64,000 bases of DNA from Branchiostoma floridae (lineage: Eukaryota > Chordata > Leptocardii > Amphioxiformes > Branchiostomatidae), in contig NC_049981.1 in the NCBI RefSeq assembly GCF_000003815.2, forward strand, positions 14,716,581 through 14,780,580, written 5' to 3'. The translations under genes and the position numbers were made by a program. Numbering within the stretch: position 1 is the first letter of the stretch; every line of letters starts with the position of its first letter. Below, piece after piece: positions 24,197 through 37,110 of the stretch. The notes beneath the pieces were generated by a model. That model ran no database searches. It saw nothing but the letters and a program-made list of their open reading frames with translations, and was not told the DNA's origin.

Positions 24197-25080
24197 GTAA
24201 CATCTATTATCATAATACCGGTACGTTTACGACGATTTCTCTAGCCATACTGATTTGACAAATTGTCAACGCATCATTTTCTCCAGTTACATGTTGCTGT
24301 TATAGGTTACCCTTGCCACTTCTTCTGTGTAACTTTTCTGCCTCTCTTGTCCTGCTAAAAGCGTAATATTGTAATTGTAACACGCCGCGGAATTACACGG
24401 CGAACGGGCGCGTGGTTGGGAGGGGGTAAAAAATACCGGTAGGAAGAAACACGGCACAATTTAACTGCCGCTATGTACATTTATACATCCTCTGATGTTC
24501 CTTCCTTTTCTGTCAGTAAATGCATAAAACATAAACCTGCATGAGCATACAAAATGTCATGAGAAAACGGACGTATACTGTCAAGAATTTTCATTTAACT
24601 TCTGTCCGTCACAACCGCTATGACGTAGCACTTCACTGCTAGCGTAGATATAAAAATGGCGGGAAAATGGCTGCGTACGTTCAATTTTGCCCATTCAGTC
24701 GTAGATCCGGGCTATTATGCAACGGTTCTTCACACTTGAGTTGTAGGTCACCAACAGAAATTCAAGATTGTTGTTGAATCATGTTCGTCTTGTGCCGTGA
24801 GCATGTGTAATTATGATCTATAAATTTGGCAATGAATGTGACAGTGTGTTCGTCCCACGACGAGCTGCCTACCCCGAAAAAGATACCGAAAACTTTTGGC
24901 CTTGTTGTCTTTGAATGCATTGTTATCGCTGCTTTGTAAATGATGTATTGGACACCTAAAGGTCTGAAGTGTGCACAGCTCAGAAATAACTATTGTTGCA
25001 TGTGTAGATCTCTTTAAGTTCCAGTATTTTCAATCTACCGGTATAAGTCTTACTACCGGTATTATGCCAATGCATGTTAC
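24197..25080. mobile_element. non-autonomous DNA transposon with TIRs, copy 2 (about 884 bp)
   Basis: This is a reverse-complement copy of the element at 751-1650, with ATAATACCGGT near the left end and ACCGGTATTATGCCAATG near the right end. The subterminal ACCGGTATAAG motif is also shared. Alignable internal blocks include AACGGGCGCGTGGTTGGGAGG and TTCAATTTTGCCCATTCAG. The flanks read TTTAA on the left and TAATC on the right, so a 3-bp TAA target duplication is possible but not proven. No transposase frame is present. Confidence 0.85.
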
Positions 25081-25228
25081 TAATCTTAAAATTTTCAGTG
25101 ACTGCAGATATGTCTACCTTTTGTGCTGTACTGCAGAATTGTTTTGACTTCAAATTTTAAAAAATGGCAAAATCCCAGTTTACTTCCTACCGTGAAATAA
25201 AACCAATGCAAAAAGTAAAATGTATCTA

Positions 25229-25454
25229 ACAGTAACACCAATTCACCTTTATCAGCAGTGGTAACCTATTTTCGTCGATCTTTAAACAGGGCATTTAGTG
25301 ATATCAATTCCACGGACGGTGGTTTCAAATTGCGATATTTTCACAATAGTTCAGTTTGAAACCACCGTCCGTCAACTTGCTATCACTAAATGCCTGTCTT
25401 TGAAAACGACGAATAAAGGTACCCAGCGGATAAAGGTGAACTAGCGTTACAGTG
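25229..25454. mobile_element. near-palindromic foldback MITE (226 bp)
   Basis: Two arms of roughly 100 bp are inverted copies of each other. The left arm has TTCACCTTTATC, GGCATTTAGTGATA and GACGGTGGTTTCAAA; the right arm carries their reverse complements (TTTGAAACCACCGTC, TATCACTAAATGCC, GATAAAGGTGAA). The spacer is about 20 bp. Transcribed, this would fold into a long hairpin. A related single arm lies at 2404-2512. Confidence 0.9.
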
Positions 25455-26408
25455 TAGAGTAGGGAATCCTCAAATGTTTCAAGAGTACAGCAGGAGGAGA
25501 AAAAATTGCTTTATTTGCTTTATTCAGTCTCTGTTTGAGTAGAACACCTCCCTAGCTCATCGTGACATGGAGTCCAAGTACGGTTTCTAAAATGAAGACA
25601 TTGGGCCACTAGTCCTGAGTAAAGTATGTCAACACTTTTGAAAGTAATGTTGGTGTGAAGACATGGAAGGCACTGATTTGGGTTCACAAAGTATGCTAAC
25701 ATTATATGTACAAGGACAGAAATTTGCTTCTTGGGACATTCAAAAATTTCACCTCATCTGTCAAAAAATCTAAACTTCATCAATACGATGATCTTTGCAG
25801 CCTTTGAGTTCTATTTGACGATACAGAGCTTATGGATTGCTCATTTCTTGACAACTCTAGTTTGTACTACGGCGACAAAAACTTCATAATTTTTTTTGAC
25901 ACTGGAGTTGGACAGTCAAAAAATTGGGTAAGTCTAATTTTAGTGTCATAAATTACAGTTCAAATTTGCTTCAGAAGAACAGACCAAGCACATAGCCTTG
26001 CCCAGCTCCATCAAAACACAGAATGCAAATACAAATGTATTTGATGGACATGCAGTCACTCTTGCATTGGTATAAATGCTAATTGCCATGCTATCACTGA
26101 CTGTGCTGCTAAATGTAATGGACATACAGGATCTGTCCATTGCTGAAATTTTTTTTAGAAAACGCACTTTCACTTGACGAACTAGAACTGCCTTAGTTCA
26201 ACTTCAAGTCCCCCCCTTGATGAGCCCCAAACTCTTATGTAACACTTTGTGGATGTGTAAACAGGCTCCACAGGTGTTTGCTCTCCAAGGTTACTGCCAA
26301 GTGGGCTTGACAAAAGGGCAACCAGAAAGAAAATCCAAGGGACATACTATTTGAATTTGCAGGGGTAGGGGTGTGCAAGAGAAGCAGTTCCAGCAGTGTT
26401 TTGATCCG

Positions 26409-26485
26409 AGGCTGTCTCTAGCTTTAAAACTTTAAATCTATTTTTCTGTCTCTCATTGTTTGGGAGCCCATGTTGTTTCCATGTG
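26409..26485. mobile_element. hAT-like MITE family, partial copy in inverse orientation
   Basis: GGCTGTCTCTAGCTTTAAAA followed by TCTCATTGTTTGGGAGCCCATG is the reverse complement of the right half of the element at 18826-19035. The far end is not recognisable. Confidence 0.55.
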
Positions 26486-29400
26486 TACATTTGACATTAT
26501 ATAATCTTACAAAAATACACTTTCAAATCAGGTAGTTCAGACGTTTTGGAAGTAAATTCCACATCAGGAAGTTAAAACTTTTGAGAAGGACAGGGAAAAA
26601 ATCCCCCCTCCTAGATGTGTAGAGAATGGTCCAGTCTGTGTATCACCCCATCTGGCCTGGATCAGAAAACTAAGTTCTAAGAATCTAGGCAGGTTCCTCC
26701 ACCTGTGTTGAGTGGTGTTAGTAAGGAAAAACCCCAGGAAACACCTTCTGTTTCCTGTCAAACTGAGGTTGCCACAGCTTTGCATACCCTGCTTAAACCT
26801 CAAGAAAAACTAACTGGTCCTCTATGAAGTTCTAAAGGTGTACATAGACACCGATATCACAATGTGTTCATCTTAAGCACTGCTTATCATCTGCATATAC
26901 AGTTTCAAACCAATTTTGAAGTGTTTATGTTTTGGGTTTGGGGATGTTTAAACAGTACTGCTTTTAACTCTTAACTTAAGGTTTCCAGGTTACACCACTT
27001 GTGCAGGTACTTTGTACTTAAGTAACAGGTCATCATTATTAGTTTCAATGAAGTGTTTTAATCCAAAACCACTGAGTACAACTGAGGAAGTCACTTTCTT
27101 CTGCCTTCACATACAAGTAATTGAGGCAAGGGTTTAGTTTATTGTTATCTCTTTGAATTATGCACTCAAGCTTTTGATAAAAATCAGAATCCTACGGGGA
27201 AACATTGAAAGCTTTTAGTCCTGACTCTCCCAACATTTTCCTGTCATTATAGCCACTTTTCCTCTTGACAAAATCTCATAGCTCTTTCCAATATTCACTA
27301 GAGCTTGATGTTAACTGATTGTTCACTTTATGACACTAGTAAAAAGGCTTGTTTGTTGGAAGATTAAAGTCCATGGTTAACAATCTCTTCAACAATTGCA
27401 CAAAAATTGCTCATAAAATAGCCCTATAAACACTATGTCGTAAATAACACGCATTAGGCAAAGGACCATAACGGTCAACAAGGTGTACTTGTCCTTGTTA
27501 AATGTCTATTATTGAAGCTATTAGGTGTACCATTCTACTAAACGATTACTTAGTGGTCTTTAACATGGTGGCAACTGACCATACTTGAAAAAGTTGAAAA
27601 GAGGCATTTGGACTGCCAAAGAAAGATTAAAACAAATTCAAGAAAAGGATGCTCTGTTAGGAATTTAAAGCTTTTATGTTTTAAAAATTCAAGAGTTACA
27701 AAATTCTAACTATGCTTTCTTTCAAAGACACAAGGAAGAATATCTATTGTACAGTAATTATTGTACAAAAAAAGTTGCCCATGGTCCCATAATTACAGTA
27801 TTTTTTAAAGCACAGAATTTTTTGAACCCTGGATGAAAGGCACATATTTTGACTGTGGAGTTGGAGAACCTGGTCTTTTCAAGAACGTATCGAGAGAATT
27901 TTCTAATCTTGCTCTTATTCTTGATATTGCTTGACTGGAATGTTGATACTTTTCTGTTAATAATATCATATTTTTGTCTCTCCCATGCGGCTCTGTACTT
28001 GGTAGCACTCAAAATGTGGGTGATAGGTCGAACTGCAACACACTTACACTACAGTGCGTCAACCTTTACCGACATGTATGGATCAAAGACTACTTTACTC
28101 TAGTTACAAGCACCCTCAAGTAATACACACTTCACCTGTTCTATTCGTAACAACCCACTGACTCCTTCCCTAAAAATAGCCTCAACTCTAATACTGTTAC
28201 CATGGAAGTTGCCCATGTTGGTGGTGACCTCAGATAAGATTCAAGTCCAACGACACACACAAATGCACGATCATAATCCCGTCCTTAAATTCCGACATTG
28301 AAAGTCATGAGCACGTACAATTGGTCTTTGAGTACGCCGGAGTGTTAACGACGCCTGGCGACTATTAAAGGTAACGTCTACTTTGAACTTGAGAGCCCTG
28401 TGGCTATACAGGAATAATGGCTATAACAGAAGGGATACACTTATCATAGATCAACTGGAAATAATGTTCTTCTTATAATAATAGCCACTGCACAACCCAA
28501 GACAAACAAGATTCAAAATTCTCTTTCTCTCTCTGTCTCTTCCTCTCCTACGTCCCTTCCTAAAACTATTTCTGACAAAATAAAATCAAAACACATCATG
28601 TTCATGGTTCAGCTTTGTGGATGTGAGCTGTACTTGGCGGAAAGGGGAAAAATTATGACTATATTCTGCTATCAAACAAAAGCATAGCCAATATGACCAG
28701 AAATTTTTCTGCAGCCAAGATCAGATAGCCTTTGATGTGATTATTATAAAACCTACCAGTAAAACCTAACCTACATGAACATGTCACTGACACAGTATCC
28801 ACAGCAACTCTGTTGTAAACTGATCTTCACTTTTACACTAACAATCTTTCAAGGCCACAAGGCAGGTGACAACTGAGAAATTGGTCATATCAAAGGAACA
28901 ACAACAAGCTCAGCTGTAGGGACTTGACAGAAATCTTAGACGCAAAACAAGTGAACTTATCAGAAGCCATTTCAGCTGTCTAGTTGTCCTTGAGGCCAAG
29001 GTGAATTAAGATGTTCCCGCCAATCATTTTCCTTACACTCCATCTTAATGCATCAAGTAAAAGCTTGCTAGGAGACCTTAATGCAACATAACATTGACCT
29101 TGAATACTCAACACAAACTCCTTAATGCAAAACCTGCAGCAGAAGCTTTCAAGATACACACCTGATCCAATCGGGCCTACAAAGGTCGAACTAACTACTC
29201 CACACTTTATGTAAAGTACAAAAATTGTAGGTTCACAGTTGAAACAATTTCGAAGTACCCTTACTGTAGTCATACATTATAAACAAGGATTTGCTGTGTC
29301 ATAAATTCACAAAAATGAAACCACATCAAACATTTCAATATTTACAGTACACATTGATCACACCTTGATAGGCTAAGTTCTGGCCTTGAAAGGCCATTAG

Positions 29401-32267
29401 GACTTTGGATTCAATTATTGACAGGACAAGTGGAGTATGTTTTAAGTTAAAAATTCAATTCTCTCCTTCAACTCCAAACATGTGCATAAAATCCTTACAG
29501 CTCATTACACTCCAGCCTTCCCTCCTAGGAACCTTTAACAATTTGTATTGGGGAGAGAGGCAATACTTGACATCCTTAAGTTCACAAAACATGATGGCTA
29601 TGGAATATATGGAAGAAAAAAAATCAAGCAAAAAAGACACCATAACTCAAGACTTTTGCTCCTTTCTTGGTGGGCAGTAAATTCTTGGAAGAGTTTCAAA
29701 GAAAAAAACTTAAACACCTGTGATGAACTAAACCTGATAATATTTAAATGTACTACAAAATCTGATTCAACTTTCACCTCACTCACCAATTAATCAGTAA
29801 GTGAACAGGGCACATACCCTTAGATATTCATTTTTTTTTCAAACAAATTCATGTTATGATGCCATGGCCAAGGCCAGATATGTTATCACTTTTTGACTGG
29901 TTATTTGCTTGAAAGCTTTTTTCCCAGTGGCAATTTGCAATGTTGCTTTGCAAAGTTTGTATGTTAGTAAGTCTGTGATTTTTGACCTCCAGGCCAAGGC
30001 CAGGTATGTTACAGGGTAATTGCTAGTTTATTGACAGGCTAAACAGACAAGGCCCTGTACCCCTCCCCAAGGCCATCCCACTGTGTTTTGTACACAGCTA
30101 ACCTGAGGGAAGAAACACAAGCCGCTGGGAAAATAACACAGCATGAAGTTAGATTATCCTGATTTTGCTGACCTTAAGGGGTCAGCTGGGGTCGAGGTCA
30201 GGGTCAAGTGTTGTAAACTGATAGCTTTGTCTATCTCAGATGACACAGCAGGGACAGTACAGGCAGCAAGGTACAATGATTGACTGCTATCTCTCACATG
30301 GTCTAAATTTTACATCAAGAGGACCTGGTTAAATCTAATCATGAATCTTTTAACCTTCCCATGCCAAGGGCCAATGAGTCTATCCAAACCTTTCTTGCAT
30401 CCAGAAGGAGCAGGTTTAAACAAATGTATGCTATCTGATTGCAAAGTTGTGAGGAGAAATATCTTTAAAAGACAGCAGATACATGTATGCTAGTTGCACT
30501 TTCTAGTCATACACTGTATAGTTAAAATAGCAGATGTTTAAAAAAACATACTAATGCCCCTTTCCGCCAGAGGCTGAGAAACCAAAAATTTGATGGATGA
30601 CACAACGAACTTCATGCCATGGGCAAAGAACACATCTTCACTTCTTTAAACATTCGGGTGGTTTGTTTAGATCATGATTTTACACCATGCATTATCTATA
30701 TTCCAATTAAACCATTTATCTTTGAGTGTTACAGTGAGAAACGAGTGATTTTCTCAGATATCATATTTTAACATACAGACTATTTTGATCATGAAGGCTG
30801 ACCATCGAAGTACATGTAATCAGCCTTGATGGAAGTGTTCTGTTCCACAAGTTCTTATCTCCGAAATCATGGACTATGGAGCTTATCTGTACTTACTGAC
30901 TTCTCTTCAGGAAGTATGCACTTAAATCAGTGCATTTCAATTTGCATAATATATCAGGATGAGAAAATAGCATGTTCAGCTCACAGATATCTGTACTTAT
31001 CTCCAAGCAGATGTAGAGTGCAGCTCAGAGTTTAACACCTTTATACATCTTTCTTGTTGCCTGAATTTTTCTCTTCACAAAAACTAAAAAGATGTCAAAA
31101 AAATTAATCTCTCATCTTCCTTAATGATACTCTACAATTTGGAGCACATGTACCCAATATCTAGTAAACAATATGGTGGGTGGATGAAATATATGTTAAT
31201 TGTGCAAATATAATTTATATTGTGTTCCTGATATCTACTTGCAACTAACCTGCATGTACAATCCATGTACTAGGTACTACTATAATTTATTTTGAGATGT
31301 TCCCGATAGTTTTATATTCGCTGTTTTCACAAAGCCCTATAAATGTATTATGACACCATAAACTTTTATTACTTTGTGACTTTAGGGTAACCTCTGTCGA
31401 CAAAGTATTGTGAACAGTTTAGGGGTGGACGTTGATTCGCGATTTTTATCCGGGAATACGACGGGAAAGAAAAATATGCCAGGAGAGGAATATATACCAG
31501 GGTGCTTGTACCGGCACGTTTCTTTTGCATGTCATCCGCTCGTAATATTTCCATGTGATTGAACAAATGTTCGTTCGTGGTGTAACGACAACAGCTGACA
31601 TCGTGGACCAACCGTTTCTGGTATTCCTGACAAATTTTGTTCTACTTTGATTATCATAATTACATGTATCACATGTCTATGGTAAATTTACAGCAACATC
31701 TGATGCCGCGGGCCAATTGTTGTTTTTTCAGAGGAATGTAACAGTATGGTTGTTGATGAATAATAAACACAATGTTACACACTACTGAAAACAACACATC
31801 TGACATACTATAATTACGTCACAAAGTGTGTTACCTATGGTCACTTGTTACTATTGTACTAAAAAAAATTAAGGGTGCAAACTTAACGGTTACAAAAACC
31901 TTCTTTCCCAACCTAAAATTATAGATTCTAGATATTTACTGATTTGATTCATAATTTCATGATTCCAAAAATCTCTCATTCCTACTAAGTAGTACAGGTA
32001 TGAGTTGCCTAGTGCAGGTAATTTTTCAGCGCAGGAACACAGAAAATAGTACCTTAAATTCATTTCTTATGGTTAGAGGTAAAGGATGTTTTCAAGTGTT
32101 TTACATTTGCATTTGAAACAATTCTGCATTGGTAATGCATTCTCTTGGTGCTATGGCTTCGTGGTAGAGTGCCCACTGTGAAAAATGCAACAGATTTAAC
32201 CAATATTGCAAAAGTTTCTATATTCATAATACTTAAAGCCCTGTTTGGTCATTTTCTCTCTGGCCAG

Positions 32268-32439
32268 CCCAAGGGACGTCGGAGGATGGCCTACTCCACA
32301 GTGCCGTGATTTCCCTAGTGGCAAATGTCCCCCATCACCCACCTGCGCTCCTAATCACGTGCTGACCAATCAAGAGGAAGCAGCCCTCACAAACACCAGA
32401 ATCCCCCGAGGGACAAGAAATCTCTGCCCATGTATTAAT
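32268..32439 (+). CDS. candidate internal exon, unknown cysteine-rich product (unproven)
   Basis: A 172-bp interval is bounded by a good acceptor (TTTTCTCTCTGGCCAG) and a strong donor (GTAAGTAC) on the plus strand, opposite to the receptor gene. One frame (phase 2 in, phase 0 out) is open throughout and reads PQCRDFPSGKCPPSPTCAPN and later TRNLCPCIN, with five cysteines in 57 residues. I do not recognise the domain. No convincing partner exon is visible on the plus strand nearby, and a 170-bp open frame with splice-like borders can arise by chance. It could be an exon of a nested gene or of a non-coding RNA. Confidence 0.2.
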
Positions 32440-34229
32440 GTAAGTACAGAACTGAAATATCATGTTTGAAACCTCTCAATGAGGATACGCAATCTTTTTA
32501 TGTGTATGTTTTAATAGAGGGTGAAACTATTGCATAAATAAGCTTTTATTGGAGAAGGCATACATTTTTTTTATATCTTTTGAGTTTAACTGTTTTCAAA
32601 ATAACCAACAAACTAACCAACATACAAGTGATAAAATGTTATTGTATAATAACAATAAATGTGTCCTTAGGCAGGGCAACCGATTAGTATTAGTGCCAGG
32701 TTCTTTATCTGATTCCGTGCCAATTGGTATCACGCTATAATCACAGTGCTTGACCTTATTGCTTATACTATACCAACTACTGGCAACCTCCCCATATGTA
32801 CCAGTATATCCTTCACTATGTGAGCAATTCTCTGATTATGATCCAGTCCACACATTACAAGTAGTAGTGAAACAAACATCAATCAACTTAGTATATATCC
32901 TATATACAGGTACATGTCCTATATACAGGTATATGTATATCACAGTAAAATATTGTCAGAAGAGCGTGACCATCCTGGCATGATGTATTTACCAGCCCAA
33001 TGGGCCAGGTAAGCGGTAATTGGAACGAGCCCCGGGGGATTCCTTTTGCTGTAAACAACTACCGGAAGTCGGCAAGGTTTGGCACAGGTACGAGGGCTTG
33101 TTGCTGTTTTGTTTGTTCCACCTATATGTTGTTTCCAACTACTACTACTCATTCCCTTTTTTACGTTCAACACAGTTTGTTGTTTGTCTGTTTGTTTTTC
33201 ATTTTTGTGATCAACAATCTGGTCTCACCATATTTCAACAAACCATAAAAAATTGTATAGTATATTGGCATAGTATACACTGTATCATGTATATTGTTAC
33301 AGATTCAATGGTCATAAAAAGCTATAAAACTTTGAGAAGATGACACATTATCCAAACAACATGAAAACCAAAATTTAAAAAATATATATATAATCAGTTA
33401 CTATTCTGCATGTATGTAGCATATGTTGTTTCAACTGTTGACTTACAACATAGTGCAGTTTCTTGATATGACCCCTAAGCAACATGTGCAAAACAAAGAC
33501 AACAAGGAAAGATGATCCCCAAAAGCTGGAGACCTGGCCCTCAGCAAGAGGATTGCCAAACAAACTAAGCAAACAGCACTAAATAAACAACCCTACATCC
33601 GACCACAGATTCCAATGTGTGCTGAGTAAAGCTGCCAGCATTCTTGAACAAGAAAATAGGTCCAAAGTCCGGTACCTTACCCATTATTCTTTTCTTGAAA
33701 AAAAAAAAAGGATAGCTAAGAAAAACTCACCATCTTTGTGCAAAACTGACAACAATTGTCTTCCAACATTACTCCTTCTGTTATCTACATCAGTGTCATA
33801 ATAACTGTCTTCATAGGCACAATCTACTTTAGACCTGGAACAAATAACTTCATGAACATGAAATAATATCCAGGGTTCATTATATGCAAGATAATAGATA
33901 TACCTTTTTAGGCCTGCCCTTGCCAGGATTTTCCTTCAAACCATCTTTTTTTTTTAAAATTCTTAATGTTAAATTTGATAACATAACATATAAATCATAT
34001 CTCTCTGGCACATGTTCTGCAAGCATTCTTCAAGGGCTTTCATAGTGGTCAATGTTTCTTTCTACTTTAAATGTAGGAAAAGTCATCTTTATGGAGATAG
34101 ACCATACATGTCGCTGTTGTATAGGAACTGGGAGAGTTCTATGCATATGAGGTAGTCCTTTCCAAGATGCATCTATGATATCTATCTACATGAACTGTAC
34201 ACAATATGTGGTGTGATTTTCTTTCACAG

Positions 34230-34420
34230 TGCAAAGTGTTGTTGTTTTTTTATCTTGTTTTCTCTTTAGAGAAAAGAGTGATGCGTGATGCTTCTCAGCG
34301 GGCCAGTGACAGTAGGATGTAGCTTCTCTACAGGTCACGTTTTCAGCCAAGTGCACCAGGTCACCACTTCGTATCTCCGTAAGAGTGTTGGGTTCTTTTA
34401 CATGCAAAGGTCTGACACTG
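34230..34420. repeat. probable interspersed repeat fragment
   Basis: The stretch containing AGGTCACGTTTTCAGCC, ACCACTTCGTATCTCCG and TGTTGGGTTCTTTTACATGC resembles a repeat body I associate with deuterostome genomes. A similar TGTATGTAAAAGAACCCA occurs near 6576. Ends are not defined. Confidence 0.35.
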
Positions 34421-35039
34421 TATTAGAGGGATGAAATAATTCACACGATAACTCACACAGAACTCAAAGCAAAGCTCCTTAAATATTGACGAGTGTGGTG
34501 TCACATTACGCACACGTCACATCTGTCATTCTCCTGCTCTGGAGCGAGTGTCAACATGATAAAATATTCATACACGAGGAACCGACCTGGTCTGTTCAGC
34601 TGATGACATCATCAATTATGTAAGACATAGCAAATTAAAATGAGATAACGGTACAGGAACATTTTCATTTCCTAGTGAACTGGGAAGATGGTCTGTAATT
34701 ATACAACTTAATACTTCTGGTTCAAAAGGGGCATCACTGTCAGATAAAAGAACTACCTTATACATCTGAGTGTTTTCCATTATAATCAACGCATGTTTGG
34801 ACTTGGACTTCAAATGCATTTTTACAGACCTATCAACAACATGCACGAGAACTTTAATTTACATGTAACCAAGGAGGTTGATGTAACAGAAAAGGGTGGG
34901 GGGTTACTAAAACTTTACGAAACATGCAAAAACAAATCCCTATGATACAATTTTGAATTTATTTAGAATTTCGCAGTTTTCCTCCGACAAGCGATGGTCA
35001 CTGTGAGTCTTAACTTTCTTTTGAAGCCATGCATATCTC

Positions 35040-35560
35040 AAGCGGAGCCTGTAAAACGGCTGGGTGAAATCGCCGCAAAGACATCAAAGGGTCCGCCCGG
35101 CGCGAAGTTGATGAAAGTCCTCATCCCGCGACTGTCGTAAACAACCAGGAAAAGGCCAGCTTGTTGGAGAGGCGCGGGAGAGGTTATCCATGATGACTTC
35201 ACCAGTTTCCCTTTACAACCGTGGCGAAACATGTTACTGCAAAACCCTGTGTTCCTTCTTTCCCTTCAGAAAAACAAGGCCGATTCACAATTGTTACAGT
35301 CTTGAAAAGGTCGGGTGTGGAAAATTTCTCGATTGATACATTTCGCGGTGACAAATTTCCCGGGTGCAAAAGTTCAGCATCTTGCATTTTGGTCGTAATT
35401 GGCCGATTTTTACGCTTTTTTGAGCAAAAATAAGCGCGGGTAGTGCCGTGAAAAACGTAATAAATCACGGTCGGACTAGTGGACAAAGAGGAAGGAGTGG
35501 CCGGAATGGCGCTAGCCCCTCCACCGCCTGGCCAGTTTGCAGCCTTGGGGCCACCTCAGG
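35040..35560. promoter_or_regulatory. CpG-rich block, possible promoter or enhancer
   Basis: Dense CpG (for example CCGCCCGGCGCG, GGCGCGGGAG, AAGCGCGGGT) stands out against the CpG-poor intron on the left. Several frames stay open across it on both strands, as expected of GC-rich DNA with few stop codons. It lies at the edge of the CpG shift described in the findings. A candidate coding first exon starts at its right end. Confidence 0.35.
35506..35560 (+). CDS. candidate first coding exon of a nested plus-strand gene (unproven)
   Basis: An ATG in a favourable context (GGAATGG) opens an 18-codon Pro/Ala-rich peptide, MALAPPPPGQFAALGPPQ. It ends at a CAGG/GTAGAA border, a weak donor. It sits at the right end of the CpG-rich block, where a transcription start would be plausible. 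The phase (one base left over) is compatible with the candidate exon at 36647. I do not recognise the product. The alternative is a chance open stretch in GC-rich regulatory DNA. Confidence 0.2.
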
Positions 35561-36646
35561 GTAGAATTTCACTTTCATCAACCTCGACATCCCAGCTTTT
35601 GAAAAATATCAACTTTTTATTTTTTTTAATCCGGAAGGGCCGGAAGAGGTTTATGATACTTGATATCTCATATTTTCATGCCCAGCGACCTGACGTAAAA
35701 TTTACGATGTCCTAACTCAAATATGGTTGTTTCAGAGTAAGGAGAAGGCCATAAATTTAATCCTAACTACTGTCAGTCTATCATAGCGAAGGGTCATGAT
35801 ACAAAAATAGTCTTCTTACTCAATAAGTCATAATTTGCAAGAGTATCATTTGCACTTCAGGCAACATCACCAAAACACTACAAAAAGAAAGAAATGTATT
35901 TGGAAATAAAACGTAACTTTATGATTTAACGATGACTTGGGTACTTAACACCAAACAAATTGTAATGTCATTTACTTCCTATGTAAGAAGTTAATAGTTT
36001 GTAAGTACTTATTCTGGATAGCTGAGTGGACAAATTGAGATACGCTTTGGTTTAAATCGTACACATGTTGGACATGTTGATGCGTATGATGATATAGCTA
36101 ACAAGCAAAACACGGATCGGGCATGTTCCCACTTTCTGATGTCACCACTGATCGTGAAGTTGAAATTCTGGAATCATCTGGATACTCAATAAGAGCAGTG
36201 GTCTGTCGGTAGTAAGGAAACATACACTTTGAAACATTCTAGCCAATGGATTGCTCCAACATTGTCAGCTATAGTTACAGATGTAATAGTTACAGATGAA
36301 CTTTTTCTGTTTGAATTACGTTTGTCAAAAATCACATCTGATGGACAAAGACAATCAGAGGTTTCACAGGGATAAAGGGACACAACATATCATAACATTT
36401 CAAAATTGTCTTAAAGAAAAACAATTCCAGTCAAAGTTCTTCGTGATTCGTCCAGGCGATTCTTAGGTGCTCCTCATATCAACCCTTGCTCCTCAAACCC
36501 ACTTGCAAGTTTGGAATTACATCTAAAACGACAGCGATGAAAAAGTACGCAAAACGACTGTAATAGGTCTTGGCAAAAATTCTATCCCGACCTCCCTTCA
36601 AAAATAACTGCTTCCAATTCCCCCTCTACCATCTGCCTTTTTCCAG

Positions 36647-37110
36647 ATGACGAGAAATGCGAGCTATGCTGCTGGTACATGATCAAACGGAAACCCCAAC
36701 ACCGGCCTCCAGGAGTTCTTCCCGAACCTCCTTCCAGGACACCACAGCTCCTTTTGGGAGCCAGGAATTCAGTCAGGACAAACAACCCAAACCTGTCCCT
36801 TCTGGATATATTTTGTGTATATGCTAATCAGTCATTGCAAGTAACGGAGAATAAAAATAAAGTGGGCGAAATCTTCAATACAGGGTGCGAATGTTATGGT
36901 AACCTGAGCGGGGCCACGCGAATTCAGTATGTTTCGGATGACGTATCATATGGTTACTTCCCGGAACATCAGGTAACACGGCAGCTACAGAAAATCAGTC
37001 TCGATACCGAGGCAAAGAAGGCTTTCACGTTACAAGAAATGGTACAAACAAACGAAATATGGAAGGACCATTTTCAAACATTTAAGAAGTGCGATAATAG
37101 AAGGTATTAA
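36647..37110 (+). CDS. candidate second/terminal exon of a nested plus-strand gene (unproven)
   Basis: After a good acceptor (GCCTTTTTCCAG) the frame compatible with the 35506-35560 candidate is open for 153 codons to a TAA at 37108-37110. The start reads DEKCELCCWYMIKRKPQHRP, followed by the Pro-rich PGVLPEPPSRTPQ. A strong internal donor (CATCAG/GTAACA near 36972) would give a shorter exon. Another frame (SSSRTSFQDTTAPFGS) also looks protein-like over part of the interval. No domain is recognised. Open frames of this length are expected a few times by chance in a window of this size. Confidence 0.15.
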
